Positions 1 to 7,524 of a stretch of 43,319 nucleotides of DNA are shown here, one piece after another (within the stretch, counting starts at the first letter, position 1; each line of letters starts with the position of its first letter). The DNA lies in contig NZ_UUPU01000080.1 in the NCBI RefSeq assembly GCF_900591205.1, positions 1-43,319 on the forward strand, read 5' to 3'. The notes beneath the pieces were generated by a model. The model had not been told where the DNA came from. It did no database searches and saw only the letters and a program-made list of their open reading frames with translations. This stretch comes from Pseudomonas viridiflava (GTDB taxonomy: Bacteria > Pseudomonadota > Gammaproteobacteria > Pseudomonadales > Pseudomonadaceae). Position numbers and translations under genes: made by a program.

Positions 1-173
1 GGATGGCCCATCGCGGCGGCCCACGGATTCAAGCCTGCGTGAGGGCACACCGAGCCAGAGCGAGGTGCCGAGTGATGGGGCAAAGCGTTTTTGGTTACTT
101 TTTGCGCTCTTCAAAAAGTGACCCGCTGTAAGAGCGGAACCCATATCAGCCATCACAAAAAAAACGGATATGC
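1..173 (+). repeat. Long intergenic repeat, copy 1 (truncated by window start)
   Basis: This is the first of four copies of a non-coding repeat of about 260 bp. The others are at 29577-29836, 30150-30411 and 43057-43319. It contains the stretch GGTTACTTTTTGCGC and a short hairpin formed by CCGCT and AGCGG, and it ends at CGGATATGC. It is nearly identical to copy 2 in inverted orientation, and it differs from copies 3 and 4 by shared substitutions. The window begins inside the element, so its outer part is not visible. Its fixed end (CGGATAT) faces yaaA. No protein is proposed. Confidence 0.9.
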
Positions 174-253
174 ACCACCCCCTATCACCATCATAGGTAG
201 AGTCAAACCGCCCAACCCCCTAGAATCCCCCCACGATTAAAGGAGCCAACCTC

Positions 254-1033
254 ATGCTGATGGTGATTTCCCCCGCCAAAACCCTCGATTTCGAGTCAAA
301 CCCAGTCACCCCGCGCTTCACCCAGCCGCAATACCTCGACCACTCCCAAGAGCTGATCGAACAATTACGCGAACTAAGCCCCGCGCAAATCAGCGAATTG
401 ATGCACGTCTCCGACAAGATCGGCGGCCTCAACGCCGCCCGCTTCGGCAGCTGGACCCCAGCCTTCACCCCGGCCAACGCCAAACAGGCACTCCTGGCAT
501 TCAAGGGCGACGTCTACACCGGCCTCAACGCCGAAACCTTCAGCGACGCCGATTTCAGCTACGCCCAGGACCACCTGCGCATGCTCTCGGGCCTGTACGG
601 CCTGCTGCGCCCCCTGGACCTGATGATGCCGTATCGGCTCGAGATGGGCACCAAACTGGCCAATGCCCGTGGCAAGGACCTGTACGCCTTCTGGGGCACC
701 CGCATCAGCGAATGGCTGAACGAGGCCCTGGCCGCACAAGGTGACGACGTATTGCTCAACCTGGCGTCGAACGAATACTTCTCGGCGGTCAAGCGAACAG
801 CCCTGAACGCGCGGATCATCAACACCGAATTCAAGGACCTGAAAAACGGCCAGTACAAGATCATCAGCTTCTACGCCAAGAAGGCGCGGGGCATGATGAG
901 CCGCTTCGTGATTGAAGAGCGCATCAACGATCCGGCCAAGCTCAAGCAGTTCGACCTGCAGGGTTATCGGTTCAATGCGCAGCAGTCCAAACCGGACAAC
1001 CTGGTGTTCTTGCGCGATCACGCACCGGAGTAG
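254..1033 (+). CDS. yaaA: Peroxide stress protein YaaA (DUF328/UPF0246)
   Basis: The 259-residue product matches the YaaA family along its full length. It starts with M-L-M-V-I-S-P-A-K-T-L, as in the E. coli protein, and carries the conserved stretches SDKIGGLNAARF, AFKGDVYTGLNAETF, MLSGLYGLLRPLDLM and ISFYAKKARGMMSRF. E. coli YaaA is a cytoplasmic protein that limits intracellular free iron and so reduces oxidative DNA damage during peroxide stress. The start is supported by AAAGGAG placed 8 nt upstream of the ATG. The gene stands alone: it lies between repeat copy 1 and the alginate regulatory region, and a REPIN follows its stop codon. No OxyR site was recognised. Confidence 0.95.
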   Translation: MLMVISPAKTLDFESNPVTPRFTQPQYLDHSQELIEQLRELSPAQISELMHVSDKIGGLNAARFGSWTPAFTPANAKQALLAFKGDVYTGLNAETFSDADFSYAQDHLRMLSGLYGLLRPLDLMMPYRLEMGTKLANARGKDLYAFWGTRISEWLNEALAAQGDDVLLNLASNEYFSAVKRTALNARIINTEFKDLKNGQYKIISFYAKKARGMMSRFVIEERINDPAKLKQFDLQGYRFNAQQSKPDNLVFLRDHAPE

Positions 1034-1059
1034 GGCCCTAGAACGCACTGATGTTCACA

Positions 1060-1148
1060 TGTGGGAGCTGGCTTGCCTGCGATGGCGGTGTATCAGTAGC
1101 AAGCACGCTAACTGGCCCACCGCCATCGCAGGCAAGCCAGCTCCCACA
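1060..1148. repeat. REPIN, TGTGGGAGCTGGC type (yaaA 3' side)
   Basis: Two inverted REP arms lie at about 1060-1085 and 1123-1148, with core TGTGGGAGCTGGCTTGCC, separated by a variable spacer. The transcript would fold into a long hairpin. It starts 27 bp after the yaaA stop and may stabilise or end that transcript. The same arm type recurs at 23543-23631 and 29968-30054. No RAYT transposase gene is visible in the window. Confidence 0.93.
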
Positions 1149-1924
1149 TTTTTTCTGCATCGCATGCCATAAATCGTCATTATTTTGGCGTCAAAAAATA
1201 TCCCGACGCATTTCTAACAATTCTTTCACTCGACATTTCCGATTTTTTTTCGTAGTGGCACCACTTTTTTAAAACACTAGTGGCACAAAACTATACCTGC
1301 GCGCCAACTCCCTATAACTACTGGCCCAAATAGCCAGTGCTATCAGAATAATACCAGTGCCATCTTTCCTAATATTTCAAGAAATTTCCGGAAACAGGAT
1401 GAGCGGCCAGGAACTTCACCCTAAAGCGCCGCTCATACCACCGGTAACGAAATTCTCTGCTTCTGTAAGAGATGACTTACATAACGACCCAAGGAAGTAG
1501 CAAAGTTGCCCCATCAACTTTGACTCACGGGTCACATCATCAACTGATATGAGTTGAGGGCGGCGATAAGGATTAATTGCTATCCCCTATAGGCCAAGGC
1601 AGCGCTTACCTAAATGTGTCGGTGCCAACGCTCAAGAGATTGATATTAAAGGGCTAATTCCCCCTATCAAGGCTCTAAGGCACCGGCGTCAGGCCCTTCC
1701 CCCCGGAAGGCTGGCTGCATTTGAGGGCAAGCCCCAATAACAAGGCCACGTTGCGCACAACTTGAGTGCAATAGTTAGTCACTCACTATTTAACATGCCT
1801 GTACACGATAAGTCGGCGTCTATTCGCCCAACTTCCGTGGCATCAGTGACGCTTGCAAACATGAACTCCGGCCATTTAATGGCGTGATTAATACAACGTC
1901 TTCAGTGACAAAGAGGTAAATGCG
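1149..1924 (+). promoter_or_regulatory. algD upstream regulatory region and long leader
   Basis: No gene is seen between the REPIN and algD. The first 230 bp are AT-rich compared with the surroundings and carry repeated AGTGGCAC/CCAGTGC(T/C)ATC motifs at 1254-1265, 1279-1286, 1334-1344 and 1354-1364. The AlgU-type promoter candidate is at 1411-1437. The remaining roughly 480 nt form an untranslated leader with several short perfect hairpins: GTAAG/CTTAC at 1465-1480, CAAAGTTG/CAACTTTG at 1501-1522, CAACT/AGTTG at 1541-1556, CCTTCC/GGAAGG at 1695-1710 and GCCAT/ATGGC at 1871-1883. In P. aeruginosa the algD upstream region is long and binds AlgR and AmrZ. Specific sites here are inferred only. 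Confidence 0.7.
1411..1437 (+). promoter_or_regulatory. Candidate AlgU (sigma-22/RpoE-type) promoter of the alginate operon
   Basis: GAACTT at 1411-1416 is followed by a 16-nt spacer and TCATA at 1433-1437. The AlgU consensus is GAACTT-N16/17-TCTGA, and the P. aeruginosa algD promoter also has a perfect GAACTT with an imperfect -10 element. Transcription would begin near 1443, leaving a 5' leader of about 480 nt before algD. This is inferred from motif and position. Confidence 0.75.
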
Positions 1925-3241
1925 ATGCGCATCAGCATATTTGGTTTGGGTTACGTTGGCGCAGTCTGTGCCGGTTGCCTGTCTGCCCGTGGCCACGAAG
2001 TGGTCGGCGTAGACATCTCCAAGGACAAAATTGACCTGATCAATGCCGGCAAATCGCCAATCGTTGAACCAGGCCTGGGCGAGCTGTTGAGCCAAGGCAT
2101 CGCAAACGGTCGACTGCGTGGCACTACCAACTTCGCCGACGCCATCCGCGATACCGACCTGTCGATGATTTGCGTCGGCACGCCAAGCAAGAAAAACGGC
2201 GATCTGGAACTCGACTACATCGAAGCGGTGTGCCGCGAGATCGGTTTTGTCCTGCGAGACAAAACCACCCGCCACACCGTAGTAGTGCGCAGCACCGTAT
2301 TGCCGGGGACTGTCGCAAACGTTGTCATCCCGATTCTCGAAGACTGCTCCGGCAAGAAAGCCGGCGTCGACTTCGGTGTTGCGGTCAACCCGGAATTCCT
2401 GCGTGAATCCACCGCCATCGCCGACTACGACCTGCCGCCGATGACCGTCATCGGTGAGTTCGACACAGCCTCCGGCGATGTCCTGCAATCGCTGTACGAA
2501 GAACTCGACGCCCCGATCATCCGCAAGGACATCGCCGTCGCCGAGATGATCAAGTACACCTGCAACGTGTGGCACGCCACCAAGGTGACGTTCGCCAACG
2601 AGATCGGCAACATCGCCAAGGCCGTCGGTGTCGACGGGCGTGAAGTGATGGAAGTGGTCTGCCAGGACAAAACCCTCAACCTGTCCCAGTACTACATGCG
2701 TCCAGGCTTCGCGTTTGGCGGCTCATGCCTGCCCAAAGACGTGCGCGCCCTGACCTACCGCGCAAGCTCGCTGGACGTGGAAGCGCCGCTGCTCAACTCG
2801 CTGATGCGCAGTAACGAATCCCAGGTGCAGAACGCCTTCGACATCGTTTCCAGCCACGACAAACGCAAAGTCGCCCTGCTGGGCCTGAGCTTCAAGGCGG
2901 GAACCGATGACCTGCGTGAAAGCCCACTGGTGGAACTGGCGGAAATGCTGATCGGCAAGGGCTACGACCTGAGCATCTACGACAGCAACGTCGAATACGC
3001 CCGTGTGCACGGCGCGAACAAGGACTACATCGAAGGGAAAATCCCGCACGTGTCGTCCCTGCTCAACTCCGACTTCGACGAAGTAATCAACAACTCCGAC
3101 GTCATCATCCTGGGCAACCGCGATGAGAAATTCCGTGCCCTGGCGCAGAACGCACCGCACGGCAAGCAAGTCATCGACCTGGTGGGCTTCATGTCCAAGG
3201 CCACCTGTACGACTGGCCGCACCGAAGGTATTTGCTGGTAA
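1925..3241 (+). CDS. algD: GDP-mannose 6-dehydrogenase AlgD
   Basis: The 438-residue enzyme makes the committed step of alginate synthesis: two NAD+-dependent oxidations of GDP-mannose to GDP-mannuronate in the cytoplasm. It shows the N-terminal Rossmann motif FGLGYVG (residues 6-12), the central dimerisation helix region and the catalytic cysteine at residue 268 in FGGSCLPKD, the same position as in P. aeruginosa AlgD. The C-terminal UDP/GDP-sugar-binding domain follows (LGLSFKAGTDDLRESP). AGAGG lies 8 nt before the ATG. It is the first gene of the operon, downstream of a long leader, so its expression should follow AlgU activity. Length and motifs are complete. Confidence 0.98.
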   Translation: MRISIFGLGYVGAVCAGCLSARGHEVVGVDISKDKIDLINAGKSPIVEPGLGELLSQGIANGRLRGTTNFADAIRDTDLSMICVGTPSKKNGDLELDYIEAVCREIGFVLRDKTTRHTVVVRSTVLPGTVANVVIPILEDCSGKKAGVDFGVAVNPEFLRESTAIADYDLPPMTVIGEFDTASGDVLQSLYEELDAPIIRKDIAVAEMIKYTCNVWHATKVTFANEIGNIAKAVGVDGREVMEVVCQDKTLNLSQYYMRPGFAFGGSCLPKDVRALTYRASSLDVEAPLLNSLMRSNESQVQNAFDIVSSHDKRKVALLGLSFKAGTDDLRESPLVELAEMLIGKGYDLSIYDSNVEYARVHGANKDYIEGKIPHVSSLLNSDFDEVINNSDVIILGNRDEKFRALAQNAPHGKQVIDLVGFMSKATCTTGRTEGICW

Positions 3242-3324
3242 CAGCAACGGCAAGTTTCAGGCTGCACGTGTCTTCATCCCCAGCACGTGCAGCCCGGAAC
3301 CTCCTTCCCCTCCGGATGACGCTT

Positions 3325-4806
3325 ATGTCCAAGTTAAAACATGTACTACTGCAATCCGCCGGTTGGCTGTTCTTCCTCAGCCTGCTGATGGGACTCGCGA
3401 TGCTGTTGCCGGCGAGTACGTTCGACTCGGAGTCGAAGAATTTTATTTTCCTGATTGGCGCCGTCGGTATCTGGCGCTACTCAATGGGTGCTACGCATTT
3501 CTTTCGCGGCATGCTGTTCCTGTACGTGGTCTACCCGCACCTGCGCCGCAAAGTGCGCAAGCTGGGCAAGGCTGCGGATCCCTCACATGTGTTCCTGATG
3601 GTCACCAGCTTTCGTATCGACGCGCTGACCACCGCGCAGGTCTACAGCTCGGTGATCCGCGAGGCCATCGAGTGTGGCTTCCCGACCACCGTGGTCTGCT
3701 CGCTGGTGGAAATGTCCGATGAGCTGCTGGTGAAGAGCCTGTGGGAACGCATGAACCCGCCGGACCACGTCAAGCTCGACTTCGTGCGCATCGCCGGCAC
3801 CGGCAAGCGCGACGGCCTGGCCTTCGGTTTCCGCGCCATCTCCCGCCACCTGCCGGATGACCGTGCAGTGGTCGCGGTGATTGATGGCGACACCGTGCTC
3901 GCCGAAGGCGTGGTGCGCAAGACCGTTCCCTGGTTCCAGCTGTTCGGCAATGTCGGCGGCCTCACCACCAACGAGTTCTGCGAAGTGCGCGGCGGCTACA
4001 TCATGAGCGAATGGCACAAGCTGCGCTTCGCCCAACGCCACATCAACATGTGCTCCATGGCCCTGTCCAAACGCGTGCTGACCATGACCGGTCGGATGTC
4101 CGTGTTCCGCGCCAACGTGGTCACCGACCCAGGCTTTATCGCCGACGTGGAAAGCGACTCGCTGCAACACTGGCGCCTGGGCCGCTTCAAGTTCCTCACC
4201 GGGGATGACAAGTCCAGCTGGTTCAGCCTGATGCGCCTGGGCTACGACACGTTCTACGTGCCGGACGCGGCGATCCACACCGTGGAACACCCGCCGGAAA
4301 AAAGCTTTATCAAGGCCAGCCGCAAGCTGATGTTCCGCTGGTACGGCAACAACCTGCGCCAGAACTCCCGTGCTCTGGGCCTGGGTATGCGTCGGCTGGG
4401 CCTGTTCACCAGCATCGTGTTGTTCGACCAGCGCGTGTCGATGTGGACCTCCCTGCTCGGCCTGACCGTGGCGATCATCGCCACCTTCAAGTACGGCGGC
4501 GCATTCATCCTCGCGTACCTGCTGTGGATCGGCATCACCCGACTGATTCTGACCCTGCTGCTGTCGTGCTCCGGCCACAAGATCGGCCCGGCGTACCCGG
4601 TGATCCTCTATTACAACCAGATCATGGGCGCGTTGGTGAAGATCTACGTGTTCTTCCGCCTTGATCAACAGTCCTGGACCCGCCAGGACACCAAACTGAC
4701 CCGCGATTTGGCCAGCTTTCAACGTTGGTTCAACACCTGGTCGTCTCGGACCATGACCTTCTCCGCCGGCAGCATCTTCGTTGCCGTGTTGCTGATGATG
4801 GTCTGA
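3325..4806 (+). CDS. alg8: Alginate polymerase glycosyltransferase Alg8
   Basis: This inner-membrane family-2 glycosyltransferase polymerises GDP-mannuronate into polymannuronate together with Alg44. The open frame extends upstream to 3232, overlapping algD, but the start at 3325 gives M-S-K-L-K-H and 493 residues, in line with the 494-residue P. aeruginosa protein. An in-frame ATG at 3316 is also possible. Membrane segments lie near residues 8-30 and 35-70. The cytoplasmic GT2 domain carries VIDGDTVL, DVESDS and the acceptor-type QHWRLGRF motif. C-terminal membrane helices lie around residues 370-425 and at the end. The gap after algD is 83 bp, and alg44 follows 37 bp downstream. Confidence 0.97.
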   Translation: MSKLKHVLLQSAGWLFFLSLLMGLAMLLPASTFDSESKNFIFLIGAVGIWRYSMGATHFFRGMLFLYVVYPHLRRKVRKLGKAADPSHVFLMVTSFRIDALTTAQVYSSVIREAIECGFPTTVVCSLVEMSDELLVKSLWERMNPPDHVKLDFVRIAGTGKRDGLAFGFRAISRHLPDDRAVVAVIDGDTVLAEGVVRKTVPWFQLFGNVGGLTTNEFCEVRGGYIMSEWHKLRFAQRHINMCSMALSKRVLTMTGRMSVFRANVVTDPGFIADVESDSLQHWRLGRFKFLTGDDKSSWFSLMRLGYDTFYVPDAAIHTVEHPPEKSFIKASRKLMFRWYGNNLRQNSRALGLGMRRLGLFTSIVLFDQRVSMWTSLLGLTVAIIATFKYGGAFILAYLLWIGITRLILTLLLSCSGHKIGPAYPVILYYNQIMGALVKIYVFFRLDQQSWTRQDTKLTRDLASFQRWFNTWSSRTMTFSAGSIFVAVLLMMV

Positions 4807-4843
4807 CCCTGCCAAGCCTGAATTAACTTAAGGAATTGCCCTG

Positions 4844-6010
4844 ATGAACAGCCAAGTAAACGCCAACGTTGTCCACGAATCCGAAGCCCAGCGCCAACAT
4901 GCCCGGGTCAAAATCCCGGCCAAGCTGCGCTTCTTCAACACCGACCGCACCCAGACCGAAGCACGGGTGATCGACCTCTCGGCCGGCGGCCTGGCGTTCA
5001 CCGCCACCCAGCCGCTGACCGTGGGTGAAGTGCACAAGGGCCGCCTGCAATTCGTCATCGACAACCTCGGTCTGGCGATGGACGTGGAACTGCAGATCCG
5101 TTCCTACGACCGCCAGAGCGGCCGCACCGGTTGCCAGTTCCAGAACCTGGAACAACAGGATATTTCCACCCTGCGCCACCTGATCACCTCGCACTTGTCC
5201 GGCGATATCGTGACCATGGGCGACGTGCTTGCAACCTTGCAACGCGACAACTTCACCAAGGCGCGCAAGGTCAAGGACGGCGGCAGCAACATGAGCGCCT
5301 TCGGCCGCCTGCGCGCCGTGACGTTCAGCCTGGCGATCTTCCTGGTCGGCCTCGCGGCGTTCGGGTTTGTCTTCAAGTCGGTGTACGGCATGTACTTCGT
5401 CAGCCACGCCCAGGCGGGCCTGGTCAGCGTACCTGGCATGAACGTGACCATGCCGCGTGACGGCACCGTGCAAAGCCTGCTCAAAGGTGACGCGGTTGCC
5501 GCCAAAGGCGCACCACTGGCGACCTTCAGCACCAGCATGCTCGATGTGCTCAAGGGCCACCTGGACGAAGACCAACTGCAACCGGCCAAGGTCGAAGAGC
5601 TGTTCGGCAAGCAAATGACCGGCACCCTGACCTCGCCTTGCGATTGCGTTGTCGCCCAACAACTGGTCGCCGACGGCCAGTACGCCAGCAAAGGCGATGT
5701 GATCTTCCAACTGGTGCCACGTGGCAGCCAGGCTAACGTCGAAGCACGCTTCACCTATCGCCAGTTCGGCGACGTTCGCCCAGGCACCCCGGTGAGCTTT
5801 CAGGTGGCCGACGAAGAACAGATCCGCACTGGCACCATCGTCAGCAGCACTAGCCTGAACAGCGCCGACCTGTCCTCCGACATCCGTGTGCAGATCAAGC
5901 CGGACGCACCGCTGGACAGCACCTACGCCGGCCGCCCAGTGGAAGTCACCAGCGACCGTGGCCCGTCCCTGAACTGGCTGATTGATAAAGCCATGGCTCA
6001 CGGTCTGTAA
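4844..6010 (+). CDS. alg44: Alginate co-polymerase Alg44 (PilZ, c-di-GMP receptor)
   Basis: The 388-residue protein has a cytoplasmic PilZ domain, one transmembrane helix (about residues 155-185) and a periplasmic domain resembling membrane-fusion proteins. The PilZ c-di-GMP residues are intact: R17 and R21 in QRQHAR, then D44 and S46 in DLSAGG, at the same positions as in P. aeruginosa Alg44. Binding of c-di-GMP activates Alg8, so this gene links alginate production to second-messenger level. The periplasmic part probably bridges the synthase to AlgK/AlgE. TAAGGA precedes the ATG. It ends 8 bp before the upstream-most algK start. Confidence 0.97.
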   Translation: MNSQVNANVVHESEAQRQHARVKIPAKLRFFNTDRTQTEARVIDLSAGGLAFTATQPLTVGEVHKGRLQFVIDNLGLAMDVELQIRSYDRQSGRTGCQFQNLEQQDISTLRHLITSHLSGDIVTMGDVLATLQRDNFTKARKVKDGGSNMSAFGRLRAVTFSLAIFLVGLAAFGFVFKSVYGMYFVSHAQAGLVSVPGMNVTMPRDGTVQSLLKGDAVAAKGAPLATFSTSMLDVLKGHLDEDQLQPAKVEELFGKQMTGTLTSPCDCVVAQQLVADGQYASKGDVIFQLVPRGSQANVEARFTYRQFGDVRPGTPVSFQVADEEQIRTGTIVSSTSLNSADLSSDIRVQIKPDAPLDSTYAGRPVEVTSDRGPSLNWLIDKAMAHGL

Positions 6011-6018
6011 GCGAGGAC

Positions 6019-7524
6019 ATGCCTGTGATGACTCCTACTCCAAATACATCGCAATCCCTGTGGGAGCGGGCTTGCTCGCGAAGGGATCAGCGCGGTATGC
6101 CTGATGGACCGCGTCGCCTGCTTCGCGAGCGAGCCCGCTCCCACATGGGATCTCTGTGCACATTGGCTCTGGCGATTTCCCTCGCTGGTTGCGCCGGCCT
6201 GCCCGACCAACGCCTGGCCAATGAAGCGCTCAAGCGTGGTGACACCGTCACCGCCCAGCAGAATTACCAGCAACTGGCCGACCTGGGTTACAGCGAGGCC
6301 CAAGTCGGCCTGGCCGACATCCAGGTAGGCACCCGCGATCCGGCGCAAATCAAACAGGCTGAAGCCACCTACCGTGCGGCGGCGGACACCTCGCCACGCG
6401 CCCAGGCCCGCCTCGGTCGCCTGCTGGTGGCCAAGCCTGGCAGCACCGAAGCCGAGCACCATGAAGCCGAGGGCCTGCTGAAAAAAGCCTTTGCCAATGG
6501 CGAGGGCAATACCCTGATCCCGCTGGCCATGCTGTACCTGCAATACCCGCACAGCTTCCCGAACGTGAACGCCCAGCAGCAGATCAGCAAATGGCAGGCC
6601 GCAGGTTACCCGGAAGCCGGCCTGGCGCAGGTGCTGCTGTATCGCACACAGGACACCTACGACCAGCATTTGGATGATGTGGAGCGCATCTGCAAAGCCG
6701 CGCTGAACACCACCGATATCTGCTACGTCGAACTGGCCACGGTCTACCAGAAAAAAGCCGAGCCGGAAAAACAGGCCGAACTGCTCAAGCAGATGGAAGC
6801 CGGCTACAGCCGTGGCACCGTCACCGCGCAGCGTGTCGACAGCGTTGCTCGCGTGCTGGGTGATGCCTCGCTGGGCAAGACCGACGAGAAAACCGCCCAG
6901 GCGCTGCTGGAGAAAATCGCCCCCGGCTACCCGGCTTCCTGGGTCAGCCTGGCGCAACTGCTTTACGACTTCCCGGAACTGGGTGACGTCGACCAGATGA
7001 TGAAGTACCTGGACAACGGCCGCGCCGCCGACCAGCCGCGCGCCGAGCTGTTGCTGGGCAAGCTCTACTACGAAGGTAAGTGGGTGCCGGCGGATGCCAA
7101 GGCGGCCGAAGCGCATTTCGAAAAAGCCGTGGGCAAGGAAGTGGCCGCCGATTACTACCTCGGCCAGATCTACCGCCGTGGCTACCTGGGCAAGGTCTAT
7201 TCGCAAAAAGCCCTGGACCATCTGCTGACCGCTGCGCGCAACGGCCAGAACAGCGCCGACTTCGCCATCGCCCAGTTGTTTTCCCAAGGCAAGGGCACCA
7301 AGCCCGACCCATTGAACGCCTATGTCTTCAGCCAGTTGGCTAAAGCGCAGGACACGCCAGAGGCCAATGACTTGGCCACGCAGCTCGAAGCCCCACTGAC
7401 GCCAGAGCAACGCGCCGAAGGCCAACGCCTGGTGCAACAGGAACTGGCCGCCCGCGGCACCCTGGCCCAGAGCACGCTGCAACTGCACGCCCTGCAAGAA
7501 GAAGACGGCGAGGAATCCCTATGA
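6019..7524 (+). CDS. algK: Alginate export TPR lipoprotein AlgK with REPIN-derived N-terminus
   Basis: AlgK is an outer-membrane lipoprotein with Sel1/TPR-like repeats that places AlgE and organises the periplasmic secretion complex. Residues after the lipobox (LAGC, about residue 55-58) match the family along its length, including YYLGQIYRRGYLGKVY. The N-terminus is odd. A complete REPIN (6059-6145, 87 bp, 29 codons) sits in frame between the first codons and the hydrophobic signal core. It adds a basic stretch with many arginines. Possible starts are 6019 (GAGG very close), 6028, or 6145 after the REPIN. The last has no Shine-Dalgarno sequence and would leave a signal peptide with no basic residue, so I favour translation through the repeat. 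The stop overlaps the algE start. Confidence 0.93.
   Translation: MPVMTPTPNTSQSLWERACSRRDQRGMPDGPRRLLRERARSHMGSLCTLALAISLAGCAGLPDQRLANEALKRGDTVTAQQNYQQLADLGYSEAQVGLADIQVGTRDPAQIKQAEATYRAAADTSPRAQARLGRLLVAKPGSTEAEHHEAEGLLKKAFANGEGNTLIPLAMLYLQYPHSFPNVNAQQQISKWQAAGYPEAGLAQVLLYRTQDTYDQHLDDVERICKAALNTTDICYVELATVYQKKAEPEKQAELLKQMEAGYSRGTVTAQRVDSVARVLGDASLGKTDEKTAQALLEKIAPGYPASWVSLAQLLYDFPELGDVDQMMKYLDNGRAADQPRAELLLGKLYYEGKWVPADAKAAEAHFEKAVGKEVAADYYLGQIYRRGYLGKVYSQKALDHLLTAARNGQNSADFAIAQLFSQGKGTKPDPLNAYVFSQLAKAQDTPEANDLATQLEAPLTPEQRAEGQRLVQQELAARGTLAQSTLQLHALQEEDGEESL
6059..6145. repeat. REPIN inside the 5' end of algK
   Basis: The left arm (6059-6083, core TGTGGGAGCGGGCTTGCTC) and right arm (6121-6145) are inverted and match at 24 of 25 positions. 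The element is 87 bp long, a multiple of three, and is free of stop codons in the algK frame. TCCC on the left and GGGA on the right flank it. Its arm type matches the other two REPINs in the alginate operon rather than the GGGAGCTGGC type found outside it. Confidence 0.95.

Noticed and set aside
3232..3324. Longer alg8 start overlapping algD.
   Set aside because: The extension has no similarity to Alg8, whose known N-terminus aligns with the start at 3325.
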